DNA of 64,000 nt from an uncultured Mucilaginibacter sp. (GCA_903864275.1 CAIPFE010000003.1:1-64000); one strand, 5' to 3'. Shown: positions 16,807 to 26,438, numbered from the stretch's first letter. The notes: a model not told the origin generated them from the letters alone. A program made the numbers and translations.

Positions 16807-17591
16807 TATCTCTGCAACTTTATTAATCTGTCGCCTTCCAAAACCGGGATGGCTGTTGTTAAATCAACCTGTAAACAAAATTCAATATCCTTTTCGATGC
16901 CCAATTTTTTGAGGCGTTCGCTGTGGGATGTTTTTTTGAGGTAGGCATTTATATCGTTTTTGCCAATTTGGTAAAGATCATTGGCGGCAATGGCAGCGTC
17001 ATCCAGTTTAAAATCAAATGCTTTTAGCTGCTCAATTACTGCCCCGGCAAAGAGGGTATCTTCGAGGTTGAAATTGTTTTTCCAGCCGGCGCAAACCAGC
17101 AGTACGTTTTCATCCTGGGTTGTAAGCCAATTGCACAGCGCGCTGAGATTTAAAAATGAGCCAATAACGATCTTTTTTGCACTGCGCGATAAATGCAGGG
17201 CATGGGTGCCATTGGTGGTTGTGAGCACCACCGTTTTGCCTGCAACTTTTTCTTTAGTATACGAGAAAGGCGAATTACCAAAATCAAAACCTTCTACTAC
17301 TTTACCGTCGCGTTCGGCAGCCAGCAAGTAATCAAGGCCCTGTTCGCGGTAAGCGGCACATTCTTCAACTTCAGCTACCGGGATGATCGCAACAGCGCCG
17401 TTTTCAATACCATAACAAATGGATGATGTCGCCCTGAAAATATCAACAATTACAACAATGTAATCCTCCACCTTAAAAAGCGGGACAAGGGCAGGGGAGA
17501 GGCAAACCTCTGCCCCCCGACCCCCTGAAGGGGGAGGTTGGCCCCCCGGCCCCCTAAAGGGGGAGGTTTTGTTATTTGTATTGATCGACAT
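16806..17591 (-). CDS. 2-phosphosulfolactate phosphatase family protein with repeat-encoded insertion
   Basis: A ComB-like protein of 261 residues: EVCLSPALV at 28-36, VVIVDIFRATSSICYGIENG at 46-65, and later VVLTTTNGTHAL and ICA(G)WKNNFNLEDTLFAGAV. In methanogens ComB makes sulfolactate for coenzyme M. The role in Bacteroidota is not settled; sulfonate or sulfonolipid metabolism is a guess. Residues about 9-27 (TSPFRGPGGQPPPSGGRGA) are extra and are encoded by two direct copies of a CCCCCTTTAGGGGG element; a third, inverted copy lies upstream of the ATG. It follows gcvT by 38 bp on the same strand. Confidence 0.8.
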   Translation of the reverse strand: MSINTNNKTSPFRGPGGQPPPSGGRGAEVCLSPALVPLFKVEDYIVVIVDIFRATSSICYGIENGAVAIIPVAEVEECAAYREQGLDYLLAAERDGKVVEGFDFGNSPFSYTKEKVAGKTVVLTTTNGTHALHLSRSAKKIVIGSFLNLSALCNWLTTQDENVLLVCAGWKNNFNLEDTLFAGAVIEQLKAFDFKLDDAAIAANDLYQIGKNDINAYLKKTSHSERLKKLGIEKDIEFCLQVDLTTAIPVLEGDRLIKLQR

Positions 17592-17625
17592 CTATTTTTC
17601 ATCCCCCTTTAGGGGGTTAGGGGGC
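17512..17625. repeat. CCCCCTTTAGGGGG elements bracketing the phosphatase start
   Basis: Direct 25-bp copies at 17512-17536 and 17541-17565 differ at two positions. An inverted, slightly diverged copy is at 17603-17625. The ATG at 17589-17591 lies between the direct copies, which are translated, and the inverted copy, which lies in the gap to gcvT. The mRNA can fold so that the start codon sits in the loop, as at thrB. Confidence 0.85.
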
Positions 17626-17629
17626 TGAG

Positions 17630-18709
17630 CTATTTATTAAAAGGCGGTTTAACAATCTTTGCTTTTATTTTATTATCCCTGATATTGATAAATATTTCCG
17701 TGCCTTCTTTAGCAAACTCGGTTTTAACATAACCCATGCCAATTGCCTTTTGCAGGGACGGGGATTGCGTGCCGGAGGTTACTTTACCTATATTATTGCC
17801 GTCAGCATCAACAATTTCGTAATCGTGGCGGGGGATACCGCGGTCTATCATTTCAAAGCCGACCAGCTTACGTTTTACGCCTTCCTGTTTTTGCTGCGCC
17901 AGCGCTGCCGAATTGGTGAACTCCTTATTGAATTTAGTTACCCAGCCTAACCCAGCCTCTAAGGGGGATGTGCTATCGTCAATGTCGTTTCCATAAAGGC
18001 AAAAGCCCATTTCAAGGCGCAAAGTATCGCGTGCACCAAGCCCGATGGGTTTTATCCCAAAAGGCTCGCCGGCTTTAAAAATTGCATTCCAGATGTGTTC
18101 GGCATTTGTGTTTTCGAAATAGATCTCAAAACCGCCTGCGCCTGTATAACCGGTTGCTGATACCAATACATTATCTATCCCCGCAAACTTTCCTTTTTTG
18201 AAGGTGTAATATTCCATCGAGGCCAGGTCGATATCAGTCAGGCCTTGCAAAGCTTCGGCAGCTTTGGGGCCCTGTACGGCGAGCAGGGAAGTACGATCGG
18301 ATATATTTTTCATTTCAACCCCGAACGTGTTGAAGCTGCTGATCCAATCCCAATCTTTTTCAATATTTGAGGCATTAACCACCAGCATGTAAGTTTTTTC
18401 ATCAATTCGATAAACCACGAGATCGTCAACTATACCGCCATCTTTATTAGGCAAAAAGGAATATTGTACTTTCCCGTCGTATAATTTGGAAGCATCGTTG
18501 CTGGTAACCTGTTGGATGAGGTCAAGCGCAAGTTCGCCCTTTAAAATAAATTCGCCCATGTGGCTTATATCAAAAACACCGACGCCCTTACGAACAGTTT
18601 CATGTTCGGCATTGATGCCGGCATATTGTACAGGCATGTTAAAGCCTGCAAACGGCACCATTTTGGCGCCTGCTTTTATATGTATATCGGTTAAAGCGGT
18701 GTTTTTCAT
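17630..18709 (-). CDS. gcvT: glycine cleavage system aminomethyltransferase (T protein)
   Basis: Transfers the methylene group of aminomethyl-lipoyl H protein to tetrahydrofolate. The 359-residue protein starts [29 protein letters not shown], with the conserved folate-domain segments [25 protein letters not shown] and [17 protein letters not shown]. The C-terminal domain contains [10 protein letters not shown] and [10 protein letters not shown]. Length and motifs are normal. The phosphosulfolactate phosphatase-like gene follows on the same strand after 38 bp. Confidence 0.96.
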   Translation of the reverse strand: MKNTALTDIHIKAGAKMVPFAGFNMPVQYAGINAEHETVRKGVGVFDISHMGEFILKGELALDLIQQVTSNDASKLYDGKVQYSFLPNKDGGIVDDLVVYRIDEKTYMLVVNASNIEKDWDWISSFNTFGVEMKNISDRTSLLAVQGPKAAEALQGLTDIDLASMEYYTFKKGKFAGIDNVLVSATGYTGAGGFEIYFENTNAEHIWNAIFKAGEPFGIKPIGLGARDTLRLEMGFCLYGNDIDDSTSPLEAGLGWVTKFNKEFTNSAALAQQKQEGVKRKLVGFEMIDRGIPRHDYEIVDADGNNIGKVTSGTQSPSLQKAIGMGYVKTEFAKEGTEIFINIRDNKIKAKIVKPPFNK

Positions 18710-18727
18710 ATCCGCAAAAGTAGTAAT

Positions 18728-18885
18728 GATTTACGAATTACGATTTACGAATTACGATTTAGGAGCGTGGATTTATGATTTTAGAATTAAGATTTACGAA
18801 TGCAGAATTACAAATTGTGATTTAGGGATTTTTAAATTAAGAACGACTATCTTTTAACAAAACGATAAATCGTAATTCGTAAATC
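18728..18885. repeat. GATTTACGAATTACGATTTA inverted repeat upstream of gcvT
   Basis: A perfect 20-bp arm GATTTACGAATTACGATTTA at 18728-18747 has its exact reverse complement at 18866-18885. The 118-bp spacer carries further degenerate copies. No gene lies in this gap. It separates the glycosyltransferase 3' end from gcvT on the same strand. Related units occur in the thrB-thrC gap (7361-7393). Confidence 0.75.
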
Positions 18886-18897
18886 TAAAATCGTTAA

Positions 18898-20121
18898 TCA
18901 AATCACTGTTTCGTAAAAGCTCACCAGGTTTTTAGTTACCTTATTTACGTCGTGCTGTTCTTCAACCAGCTTACGGGCGTTAAGGCCAATATATCTACAA
19001 AACGCCTCATCAGCGATGCAGATCTTTATGGCCTCGTAAAATTCATCCTGGTTATTCGCGATCAGGATGTTCACATTATTTTCGTAATTAATACCTTCGG
19101 CGCCTAATGAAGTTGAAATAATACACTTTTGCATCGCCATTCCTTCCACAATTTTTACCCGCATCCCCCCGCTTGACAATAGCGGCACGATCATAATCGA
19201 CTTGCTGTTTAAAAACTCAAGTGCATCATCAACTTCGCCCTGGATAAAAATTTTGCCCATAACTTCATAATCATCAAAACGTTCCGGAATATCATTGCCC
19301 GCCACATAAAAACGGACCCGCAGATCGCCCTCGGTTAGTTCCTTGTGAAAATTTTCGAGGAACCATTCGATCCCTTCGCGGTTAGGCAGCCAATCCAGTG
19401 AGCCTAAAAAAAACAGGGTTGGGAAATCGGTTTTACTGAAATCGGGTTTATAATGTTCCAGGTTGATTCCCATCGCCAATATTTCGATAGGTATTTTTGT
19501 GCCATATTCCATCAGGGTGGCCTTGTCCTGTTCAGTAAATACAGCTATGCCGTCAAAATTATTTAATTGCTGTAATTCGTAATTTTTTATGCGCTTAGCG
19601 TGCATTTTCAGGTACGATTTCTTAAACGGATCGCTTTTTTGCTGGGAAAGCCGTTCCCATATCTGGTTTTCAATGTTGTGGGCACGATAGATCAGCTTTG
19701 CTTTGGAATTTTTCCGGACTGCCCCCAGGTATAAAGATACCAGCAGCCCTTCAAACTGGATAATATCGAATGTAGTGTTTCTTAACTCGCGTACTAACAG
19801 CCTTTCAAATTCGTGGCTGTAATACCTGTCGATATTAAATGAAGTTTTGCTGAACAAATTCACCGCAACCTCAAATACCGATACGTTAATGTCAATGTCA
19901 AATGCCCGGTATTTTATTTTGGAAAGCAGGTCGTTATCATCCTCATTATTTTCGTGGTGATTGTATTTTTTCGCGTTAAGCGCCACCAACGAAACCTCGT
20001 GTCCCAGGTTTACCAGCCCCCTGATAGTATTGCAAACTACTATAGGGTACCCTCCATTTTGCGGGAATGGTACACGATGAGTTAAAATAAGGATCTTCAA
20101 ATTTTTATTGGTTTTCAACAA
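18898..20121 (-). CDS. GT4-like glycosyltransferase
   Basis: A 407-residue GT-B glycosyltransferase, probably cytoplasmic and acting in surface polysaccharide or glycolipid synthesis. The N-terminal Rossmann half begins ILILTHRVPFPQNGGYPIVVCNTIRGLVNLGHEV. The C-terminal half contains LFFLGSLDWLPNREGIEWFL and VPLLSSGGMRVKIVEGMAMQKCIISTSLGAEGI, the nucleotide-sugar binding region with the E-G-M-A pattern of group 1 enzymes. The frame has no ATG close to the family start; TTG 20121 is the likely initiator. No polysaccharide cluster adjoins, so the acceptor is unknown. Confidence 0.85.
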   Translation of the reverse strand: MLKTNKNLKILILTHRVPFPQNGGYPIVVCNTIRGLVNLGHEVSLVALNAKKYNHHENNEDDNDLLSKIKYRAFDIDINVSVFEVAVNLFSKTSFNIDRYYSHEFERLLVRELRNTTFDIIQFEGLLVSLYLGAVRKNSKAKLIYRAHNIENQIWERLSQQKSDPFKKSYLKMHAKRIKNYELQQLNNFDGIAVFTEQDKATLMEYGTKIPIEILAMGINLEHYKPDFSKTDFPTLFFLGSLDWLPNREGIEWFLENFHKELTEGDLRVRFYVAGNDIPERFDDYEVMGKIFIQGEVDDALEFLNSKSIMIVPLLSSGGMRVKIVEGMAMQKCIISTSLGAEGINYENNVNILIANNQDEFYEAIKICIADEAFCRYIGLNARKLVEEQHDVNKVTKNLVSFYETVI

Positions 20122-20245
20122 AAATAATAATTTGAAGGAATTGGCAAAGGTTTGGGCGGGGATTATGCCGCTTCTTTTAAATAATTACATTAAATCAGCA
20201 ATGGAGAAGCGTCCAGAATTGCCACTGTTGAAATAAACCATCCAT

Positions 20246-20842
20246 TTAAAAAAGTTCCAGCTGGGGGTCGGTAACTCTGAACGTTAAGCGGTGGTAGGGG
20301 GTAACACCTATTTTTAAAATTGTCTCCCTGTGTTTTATGGTGGGATAGCCTTTGTTTTTATGCCAGTCGTATTCCGGGTGTTCGGCGGCTATTTGTTTCA
20401 TATAATCATCGCGGTAAGTTTTTGCAAGGATGGAAGCCGCTGCGATGCTTAAATATTTTGCATCGCCTTCCACAATACATTGATGGGGTACGTTCCCATA
20501 TTTATTAAACCGGTTGCCATCAATAATTAAAAATTGCGGTATTAATGACAATTTTTCTATGGCCCGGTGCATAGCCAGGAACGATGCATTGAGTATGTTG
20601 ATCTTATCTATTTCAGTATTGTCAACCGATGCCACAGCATAAACCACCGCTTTTTGCTCGATTTCAATTCTTAATTGATACCTCACCTCTTCAGTTAATT
20701 GTTTTGAATCGTTTAGCAGTTCATGCTCAAAATCGTCGGGCAAGATCACCGCGGCTGCAAAAACAGGGCCAGCAAGGCAGCCACGCCCTGCTTCGTCGCA
20801 TCCGGCTTCTAAAAGATCATATTGGTATCGCCCTAATAACAC
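20246..20842 (-). CDS. rnhB: ribonuclease HII
   Basis: Removes ribonucleotides and RNA primers from DNA. The 198-residue protein begins at a GTG (20842) with [26 protein letters not shown], where Asp16 and Glu17 are the first two catalytic acids. LIIDGNRF supplies the third, and the conserved [14 protein letters not shown] segment follows. Length is typical. No in-frame ATG lies close upstream. Confidence 0.95.
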   Translation of the reverse strand: MLLGRYQYDLLEAGCDEAGRGCLAGPVFAAAVILPDDFEHELLNDSKQLTEEVRYQLRIEIEQKAVVYAVASVDNTEIDKINILNASFLAMHRAIEKLSLIPQFLIIDGNRFNKYGNVPHQCIVEGDAKYLSIAAASILAKTYRDDYMKQIAAEHPEYDWHKNKGYPTIKHRETILKIGVTPYHRLTFRVTDPQLELF

Positions 20843-20925
20843 CTGGCAAAGATACTTTTGGTGATTGAAAGACTTTTCAATTTAAGGGAATTGTTGAAAA
20901 CTTAATTCGCTATATACCACAACGC

Positions 20926-22164
20926 CTAAAAAATCCTTAGCGTCAGCAACGTCACATCATCAATCGGCTTGCCTTTTATCACCAGGTTGATATGGTTCAT
21001 CAGCAATTGGTTAAAGTTGTCAGGTGACAGGTCGCCATGTGTTTTTATAAATTCGAAAAGGCCCTCTTCACCCCAGTCTTTATTGCTGTTATGCTCATGG
21101 TCCATTAAGCCGTCGGTATAATTTACTATCAAGCTGCCCGGTTCAACATCCAGTTCGCCCTGGTTCAAAAATGGTAATTCGTCGAATACACCTATCATGG
21201 TAGTGCCCAGTTTAAGCGTTACAGCTTCTCCCCTGGAATAAAGCACAGTAGCATTATGGCCGGCATTAATATAATTGAGCTTGCGGGTATCCTGGTTGTA
21301 TTTGGCCAGGAACAACGTGATAAATCTTTCGCCTTTTGTATTATTAATTACAACTTTGTTTAAACGGTCGATAATATTGGTCAGGTCGTCTTCCACTGCT
21401 GACCACGCATGCAGGCTGGCCTGGAAATTCGCCATTAACAGGGCGGCAGAAATACCCTTTCCCGACACATCCGCTACGCACCATAAAAACTCATGGTCGT
21501 TAAGGCGGATAAAATCAAAGTAATCGCCCCCGATATTTTGGTGCGGAATATATCTGGCGCTAACTTCAACACTCTTATCCTTATAAGCTTTTAAGGGGAT
21601 CAGCATGTTTTGCACCTCAACCGCTAATTCCATTTCGCGCTGAAACCGTTCGGATAGCAACCTTTCGCGAAACAGTTTTTTATTTTCGAGAGCGACCACG
21701 ATAACATTCACAACGGTTTGAATAAAATTCAGGTCGTTGTGGAGCAATTCGCCGGAGGTATTAAAATCACCTATCAAAGCAAATGCTAAGGCTTTCTTTT
21801 TATGGTATATGGGGATAAAATAGTCGTACTTTCTAAGCAATGGGTCCTCATGGTTGGCGAGGGGTGCAGGCCACTTGATTTTGTTTAATTTCAGACACGC
21901 TTTTTGCAAAGCGCTGATGGGTTCGATATCTCCGCCATATTTCGAGAGCAAAACATAGCTATCGCTCTTTTCAATTAAAAAGCGGAGCTTACCAACCTGC
22001 AGATAGCTTTTCAAAATAACCTGCAGCATCTGGATCAATACCGGGGTTCCAGTATCCTTGTTAATGGCCTGGGTAACTTCAAGCAATGCGTTTAATTCCG
22101 TTTGCCGTTTGAGCAACAAGCGGATTAATTCGTCTTCCGGCGACATCTCGTCAATATTTTGCAT
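20926..22164 (-). CDS. GAF-like / SpoIIE-type (PP2C) phosphatase
   Basis: A 412-residue soluble signalling protein. The N-terminal part (about 10-175) resembles a GAF sensor, a linker helix at about 170-195 (LLSERFQREMELAVEVQNML) is of RsbU type, and the C-terminal PP2C/SpoIIE domain runs from about 200 to the end. The metal-binding acids are visible in GGDYFDF, CVADVSGKGISAALLMA, NYTDGLMD and DDVTLL. Such enzymes dephosphorylate anti-sigma-factor antagonists; no such partner lies next to it. Probably co-transcribed with neighbours on the minus strand, though there are about 40 bp to the permease gene. Confidence 0.88.
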   Translation of the reverse strand: MQNIDEMSPEDELIRLLLKRQTELNALLEVTQAINKDTGTPVLIQMLQVILKSYLQVGKLRFLIEKSDSYVLLSKYGGDIEPISALQKACLKLNKIKWPAPLANHEDPLLRKYDYFIPIYHKKKALAFALIGDFNTSGELLHNDLNFIQTVVNVIVVALENKKLFRERLLSERFQREMELAVEVQNMLIPLKAYKDKSVEVSARYIPHQNIGGDYFDFIRLNDHEFLWCVADVSGKGISAALLMANFQASLHAWSAVEDDLTNIIDRLNKVVINNTKGERFITLFLAKYNQDTRKLNYINAGHNATVLYSRGEAVTLKLGTTMIGVFDELPFLNQGELDVEPGSLIVNYTDGLMDHEHNSNKDWGEEGLFEFIKTHGDLSPDNFNQLLMNHINLVIKGKPIDDVTLLTLRIF

Positions 22165-22205
22165 CAGTTAATATAGAAAGGCTGCCTAAAATAAATATAT
22201 TTTTT

Positions 22206-23309
22206 TTAAAAGTGGGTACTTTGTGATTTTATATCAAATGCATCCCTTAATCCTACAGTTACCAGGTTAAAAGCATATACTAAAAACATAATTGCCAGCC
22301 CCGGCAGTATTGCAAGGTACGGCGAATCCATCACAATATAGCCATAATGTTCTTTTATCATACTACCCCAGGTGGGCATCGGCGGCTGCGCCCCGAAGCC
22401 TAAAAAGCTTAGGCCGGCCTCTAATAATATGGCTGACGCAAAGTTTGAAGAAGCCAGCACCAATATAGGCCCTATAATATTCGGTAAAATATGCCTGGTT
22501 ATTATGCGTGCATTGGTAAAACCGAGCGCGCGTGCAGCTTCCACATACTCTACTTGCTTCAAGCTTAATACCTGCCCCCGTACCAACCGGGCAACTTCAA
22601 CCCACATGGAAAGGCCAACAGCGATAAATATTTGCCATAAGCCTTTGCCCAGGGCAAAAGATATGGCAATTACCAGCAATAACGCAGGCAACGACCACAA
22701 TATGTTCATAAGCCAGCTTAATACGCCGTCAATCCATCCGCCAAAATAGCCTGCTACCGCGCCAATAGTTATGCCCAGCAACATGCTGATAATAACAGAC
22801 ATTAGCCCTACCGCCAGGGATATCCGGCTGCCCAGTATCAGCCGGCTTAGCATGTCGCGGCCATAAATATCCGTACCAAGCCAGTAAGTTTTGCGGATAA
22901 TAAGGGCTGATGGCCCGTTTGTGGTGGCGGGGATCCTGTAAGCTTTCTTTTCGGGCTTATCTTCCGCCCCGATATATTCATCCACATACACATAATTTTT
23001 TGTGAAGTGATAGCCCGTTATAGGTATATCCCGATAAGATGATGGCTGGCCAAAAAGCATTTTTGTGAAAACATTTACTGTATCAACCGGCTCCGTTTTG
23101 CGGAGGCGAAGCATCATAAATTCCGACCCCGGTTTTTTTATGCTCAGCTGAATTGTCATGTTATTGGCGAACGGTGTTGAATCCGGCATGATCAAATAGC
23201 CAAGTGTAGCAACAACTATAGTAATGACTATGAATACGAGCGCAGCAACAGCAATTTTATTGCGTTTAAATGCTTTCCATGTACGCTGCGAAGGGCTAAG
23301 ATCAGTCAA
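22206..23309 (-). CDS. OppC/DppC-type ABC transporter permease
   Basis: A 367-residue inner-membrane permease for peptide-type substrates. It has an N-terminal TM (about 18-38), a long periplasmic loop of about 100 residues before the core, then the binding-protein-dependent transport domain with YGRDMLSRLILGSRISLAVGL and the EAA loop EAARALGFTNARIITRHILPN that contacts the ATPase. The C-terminus is FNLVTVGLRDAFDIK. The start is a TTG at 23309. Partner permease, ATPase and binding protein genes are not adjacent. Confidence 0.9.
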   Translation of the reverse strand: MTDLSPSQRTWKAFKRNKIAVAALVFIVITIVVATLGYLIMPDSTPFANNMTIQLSIKKPGSEFMMLRLRKTEPVDTVNVFTKMLFGQPSSYRDIPITGYHFTKNYVYVDEYIGAEDKPEKKAYRIPATTNGPSALIIRKTYWLGTDIYGRDMLSRLILGSRISLAVGLMSVIISMLLGITIGAVAGYFGGWIDGVLSWLMNILWSLPALLLVIAISFALGKGLWQIFIAVGLSMWVEVARLVRGQVLSLKQVEYVEAARALGFTNARIITRHILPNIIGPILVLASSNFASAILLEAGLSFLGFGAQPPMPTWGSMIKEHYGYIVMDSPYLAILPGLAIMFLVYAFNLVTVGLRDAFDIKSQSTHF

Positions 23310-23339
23310 TTTTTGTTAGGGTATTCTTTTTGTTAAAGA

Positions 23340-23456
23340 TAGTGAGTAGTTGATTAAGTTGATTGAGTGAGTAGTTCTTATTTCTACAACTAGTGTTGGA
23401 TAAACCCCTATCCAGCTTAATCAACTAATTAAGCCTAATCAACTTAATAAACCAAT
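23340..23456. repeat. GTTGATTAAG inverted repeat
   Basis: TAGTTGATTAAGTTGATT near 23348-23365 is matched on the other strand by AATCAACTTAAT and CTTAATCAACTAATTAAG near 23418-23450. It lies between the glycosyltransferase end and the OppC-type permease start. No gene was seen. Confidence 0.5.
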
Positions 23457-24587
23457 TCAACGCACCATCCTCCCCTTCCAAAGGTATTTGCCTTTGTTTC
23501 CTATGATGCCTATATATACAAAGTACACCAAATATAACGGGATGGAAATAATAAGCAGCGCTATTAATTTGGGGCGTTTAAAAAAAGTGGTAACAGGCAA
23601 TAATAACAGCAATTCTGCCACAAACGTTAATAAAAACTGGAGGGCGAAAAGCTTAAAGAAGAAAATATTATAAAAGCCAAGGATTAAATTTGTTAATACA
23701 GAAACATTAAATAACCACAAACCAACAACCAGGGCCACCACTTTTTTATCTTTATACTTTACTGATTTTGAGGCCCACCGGCGCCTTTGCTGTAAAAACG
23801 CTGCAAGGTTGTGTTTTGCATGTGTAAATACAACAGCATCATACAGTTTTAAAAAGCCAATTTTGCCGGGAAAACGGGCGGCTACTTTTTGCAGCAGCAA
23901 CTCATCATCGCCCGAGGCCAGGTCATCAATCCCTTTGAAGCCTCCAACTTCGTTAAATATATCCTTGCGGTACGCCAGGTTTGCGCCGTTGCAAGTGGAA
24001 GCACGCTTATTACCAATAAATGCCGCGCCGGTAGCGATCAGCGAGTAAAACTCTAATGCCTGCATCCACTCAAATAACGATTTTTCTTCAAAATAACTTA
24101 CCGGCGATGAGATCATAAACAGGTCGTTCATTTCGTAATAACCTACCACTGTCGACAGCCATTTGCTGCCCATCCTACAATCGGCATCGGTGGCAACCAT
24201 CAATTCGCCGGTTGATAGTTTAATCGCTTCAGACAATGCTTTTTTCTTGTACGAGTTTAAAGGTTTGTCCTCGTTCAACTGTAAAAGCTGTACGCCGCGG
24301 CTTGCGTAGTTTTTGATAATTTCGGAGGTACGGTCGGTTGAGTGATCATCAACAATAATTATCTCGGTGAGGTGTTTGGGGTAATCTTGTGCTAAAATAT
24401 CTTCAATGGTGAGGTGTATTTTATCTTCTTCGTTGCGGGCGGCTATCAATACAGTTGCCTTCGTGTTAACCCCCGAAAGTTTTATTTGAGGGGGTTTAAC
24501 CACATTCCATCCTACTATCACATAGATCGTTACAGACAGGAACAGCCCTGTAAGCAGCAGCGATAATATACTAAGCAGTGCGATCAA
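23457..24587 (-). CDS. GT2 family membrane glycosyltransferase
   Basis: A 376-residue processive-type GT2 enzyme: N-terminal TM (about 3-26), GT-A domain with TVLIAARNEEDKIHLTIEDI, the EIIIVDDHSTDRT segment, DADCRMG as the metal-binding D-x-D region, and QQRRRW (QxxRW) as the acceptor motif at about 265-270. These are followed by two or three C-terminal TM helices. It probably adds sugars to a lipid or polysaccharide acceptor at the inner membrane. It starts at a TTG that overlaps the end of the upstream flippase-like gene by 17 bp, so the two are coupled. Confidence 0.88.
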   Translation of the reverse strand: MIALLSILSLLLTGLFLSVTIYVIVGWNVVKPPQIKLSGVNTKATVLIAARNEEDKIHLTIEDILAQDYPKHLTEIIIVDDHSTDRTSEIIKNYASRGVQLLQLNEDKPLNSYKKKALSEAIKLSTGELMVATDADCRMGSKWLSTVVGYYEMNDLFMISSPVSYFEEKSLFEWMQALEFYSLIATGAAFIGNKRASTCNGANLAYRKDIFNEVGGFKGIDDLASGDDELLLQKVAARFPGKIGFLKLYDAVVFTHAKHNLAAFLQQRRRWASKSVKYKDKKVVALVVGLWLFNVSVLTNLILGFYNIFFFKLFALQFLLTFVAELLLLLPVTTFFKRPKLIALLIISIPLYLVYFVYIGIIGNKGKYLWKGRMVR

Positions 24588-25545
24588 AGAATTTTAGTTT
24601 AAGTACGAATATCGATCCTAAAATAGCAGGAATTATTAGGTTAACGATATAAATAAGTGAAACAGCCACCACTATCGCAATTGACTGATCGGTGACATAA
24701 CTAAACAAGGTAGTTGCAGTAATACTCCTTACACCAATATCCAGCAGGTCTAACGATGGTATAGCCGATTGAATAAAGAAAAAAACAAACATGATCAGTG
24801 CCATTTCAAAAAGAGGAAGCTGCGGTATAAGCAGGTGGATGATGAGATAATATTGGAAGGTAAAAACAAAAAAACGGGCCAGGCAAAACCACATGATGTT
24901 TAAAAGCTCCATGGGTTTATATTTGGCCATAATATCAAAAAAACGGTGAAATTTTTTAAGGAACTTGATGCTGTTTAGCAGCGACACCATCCATTTGATG
25001 TTAAAATAAAAGGTAAGCATAAAGCCCATAAATACCAGGGCTGCCACAGTAATGCCTGCCATTAGCCAGGCATTAAGGTTAAGATAGCTATACAAAAACC
25101 ACACAGAAGCCCCTGCCCCCAATATATTTGTAATAACATTTTGTCCGAAAGCGCCTACCGCCATGGCGAATACCCCGTGGATCCTTTTCCTGTTGGGTAA
25201 AAACATTACGCGGCCGCCATATTCGCCTATGCGGTTGGGTGTAAATACCGCCCATGTTAAGCCGCAAAAAACCGATTCAATAGCCAGCCAAACCGACATC
25301 GGCGATAAAACCCGTGTTAAATGCCACCATTTTAATGATTCGAGCACCCAGTTAAGTACCATCAACAGCACAACGAAAACCATAGTAATAAGCACTTTGT
25401 TGTAGCTGACATGGGATACCAGGACCTGGAATTTTTTTAAATGATCGCTATTTTTTAAATACCAATGATGTATAAACCAAAACGCCAGTACCAATATGGC
25501 AAGTTTAAGCAGATAGGAAAGGATTTTTTTAGTGCGGGCGATCAA
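24571..25545 (-). CDS. flippase-like (lysylphosphatidylglycerol synthase TM-region family) membrane protein
   Basis: A 324-residue protein with about eight TM helices, from the N-terminal SYLLKLAILVLAFWFIHHW to the C-terminal LIYIVNLIIPAILGSIFVL. It has the family's RIGEYGGRVMFL loop at about residues 102-113 and a late SIPSLDLLDIGVRS loop. Proteins of this fold (UPF0104/AglD-like) are proposed to move or modify lipid-linked intermediates. The overlap with a GT2 gene supports a joint role in glycolipid synthesis; substrate unknown. Start is TTG 25545. Confidence 0.8.
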   Translation of the reverse strand: MIARTKKILSYLLKLAILVLAFWFIHHWYLKNSDHLKKFQVLVSHVSYNKVLITMVFVVLLMVLNWVLESLKWWHLTRVLSPMSVWLAIESVFCGLTWAVFTPNRIGEYGGRVMFLPNRKRIHGVFAMAVGAFGQNVITNILGAGASVWFLYSYLNLNAWLMAGITVAALVFMGFMLTFYFNIKWMVSLLNSIKFLKKFHRFFDIMAKYKPMELLNIMWFCLARFFVFTFQYYLIIHLLIPQLPLFEMALIMFVFFFIQSAIPSLDLLDIGVRSITATTLFSYVTDQSIAIVVAVSLIYIVNLIIPAILGSIFVLKLKFFDRTA

Positions 25546-26065
25546 AAGCTGGAAATTTTGTGCAATGTTACGAATTGAAGTTTATAATTCATGGTTGATA
25601 GTTTCATTGTCGGTTTTAGAACAAATATTCAGGCATTTACATCTTTGTGTTCGCTGATCACTTGTCACCGTGCCAACTAATTGGCACTTATATTGCAAGC
25701 GGAAAAAATTTTGAGAAAAAAAAGTTTTGCTGGTGATAAATGATGAAGACGATAATTTGTTAACTTAGATTATAATTCATATAAAACTTAATAATTGCAA
25801 CTATTATTTTACATTTGTTGGTCAAATTCGGAAGGTTAACAGCAGTAAAATAAATAAATGGCTCGATTTTTAAATTAAAAATGAGTGTAATTTTATACCC
25901 AAATTGGGTAATTATTTGCCCGTTTTTCCCGAATTTATTTCGATAAAGTACTCTGGAAAAATACAATACTTCAATGTTTCTTTAATTAAGCTATTTTTGA
26001 TTTTCAGGTACGATTTTTGCGTCTTCATTCATGTTATTATTATTCACTCTCAAATTTTCCAAATT
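25546..26065. other. 520-bp AT-rich gap without a supported gene
   Basis: No convincing coding frame was found. The region is very AT-rich. It holds a palindrome and a sigma-54-like promoter at 25670-25697. Frames of 60-90 codons here have no ATG context or family resemblance. Confidence 0.5.
25670..25697 (+). promoter_or_regulatory. sigma-54-like promoter overlapping a palindrome
   Basis: TGGCAC (25682-25687), 5 nt, then TTGCA (25693-25697) matches the -24/-12 consensus with exactly 10 nt between the GG and GC dinucleotides. The left half is also part of a perfect palindrome GTGCCAA-CTAA-TTGGCAC (25670-25687). It points toward the small ORF at 26066. Whether the host has RpoN cannot be told from this window, so a plain operator is the alternative. 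Confidence 0.35.
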
Positions 26066-26167
26066 ATGAATACCCTAGCTTGGATCGGAATAGTAATACA
26101 GGCAGTTCCTGTATTTTTTATCATCAAAGTGAGCATCTCAATGATAAAACGCAAAAGCATTTATTAA
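26066..26167 (+). CDS. possible 33-residue single-span membrane protein
   Basis: ATG 26066 opens a short frame encoding one hydrophobic helix (LAWIGIVIQAVPVFFIIKV) followed by a basic tail (MIKRKSIY), consistent with an N-out/C-in small membrane protein. I know no family. It is followed after about 150 bp by a strong hairpin. A sigma-54-like site lies about 370 bp upstream. Confidence 0.35.
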   Translation: MNTLAWIGIVIQAVPVFFIIKVSISMIKRKSIY

Positions 26168-26316
26168 TGTTTTTGGTTTGTTGTTATTATTGAATTGAAG
26201 TGAAAATATTTTCCTGTTCAGGCGTAATCCGTTTGGACATTTTTTTTGTAACCCGCTAAACAGATTCACCGTATAAACTGGTGAGTGAATATTTAATAAT
26301 AATGTTAGTTTGAGTT

Positions 26317-26342
26317 ATAGCCAGGGTTGAGAGCCTGGCTAT
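26317..26342. terminator. hairpin terminator
   Basis: ATAGCCAGG (26317-26325) and CCTGGCTAT (26334-26342) form a perfect 9-bp stem with an 8-nt loop, followed by TTCTATTTTC on the plus strand. It could end the transcript of the small ORF at 26066. The rest of 26168-26438 shows nothing else. Confidence 0.6.
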
Positions 26343-26438
26343 TTCTATTTTCAAACTATACCTTCCCTTTTTTGCCAAGCTGATACTTTGTAATACCTTT
26401 ATCACCTTGTTTAAAAACAGACCGATTCTGATCGTTTC

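Noticed and set aside
8411..17625. CCCCCTTTAGGGGG elements as rho-independent terminators
   Set aside because: They lack a following U-run, and two of the loci have the elements translated within a gene.
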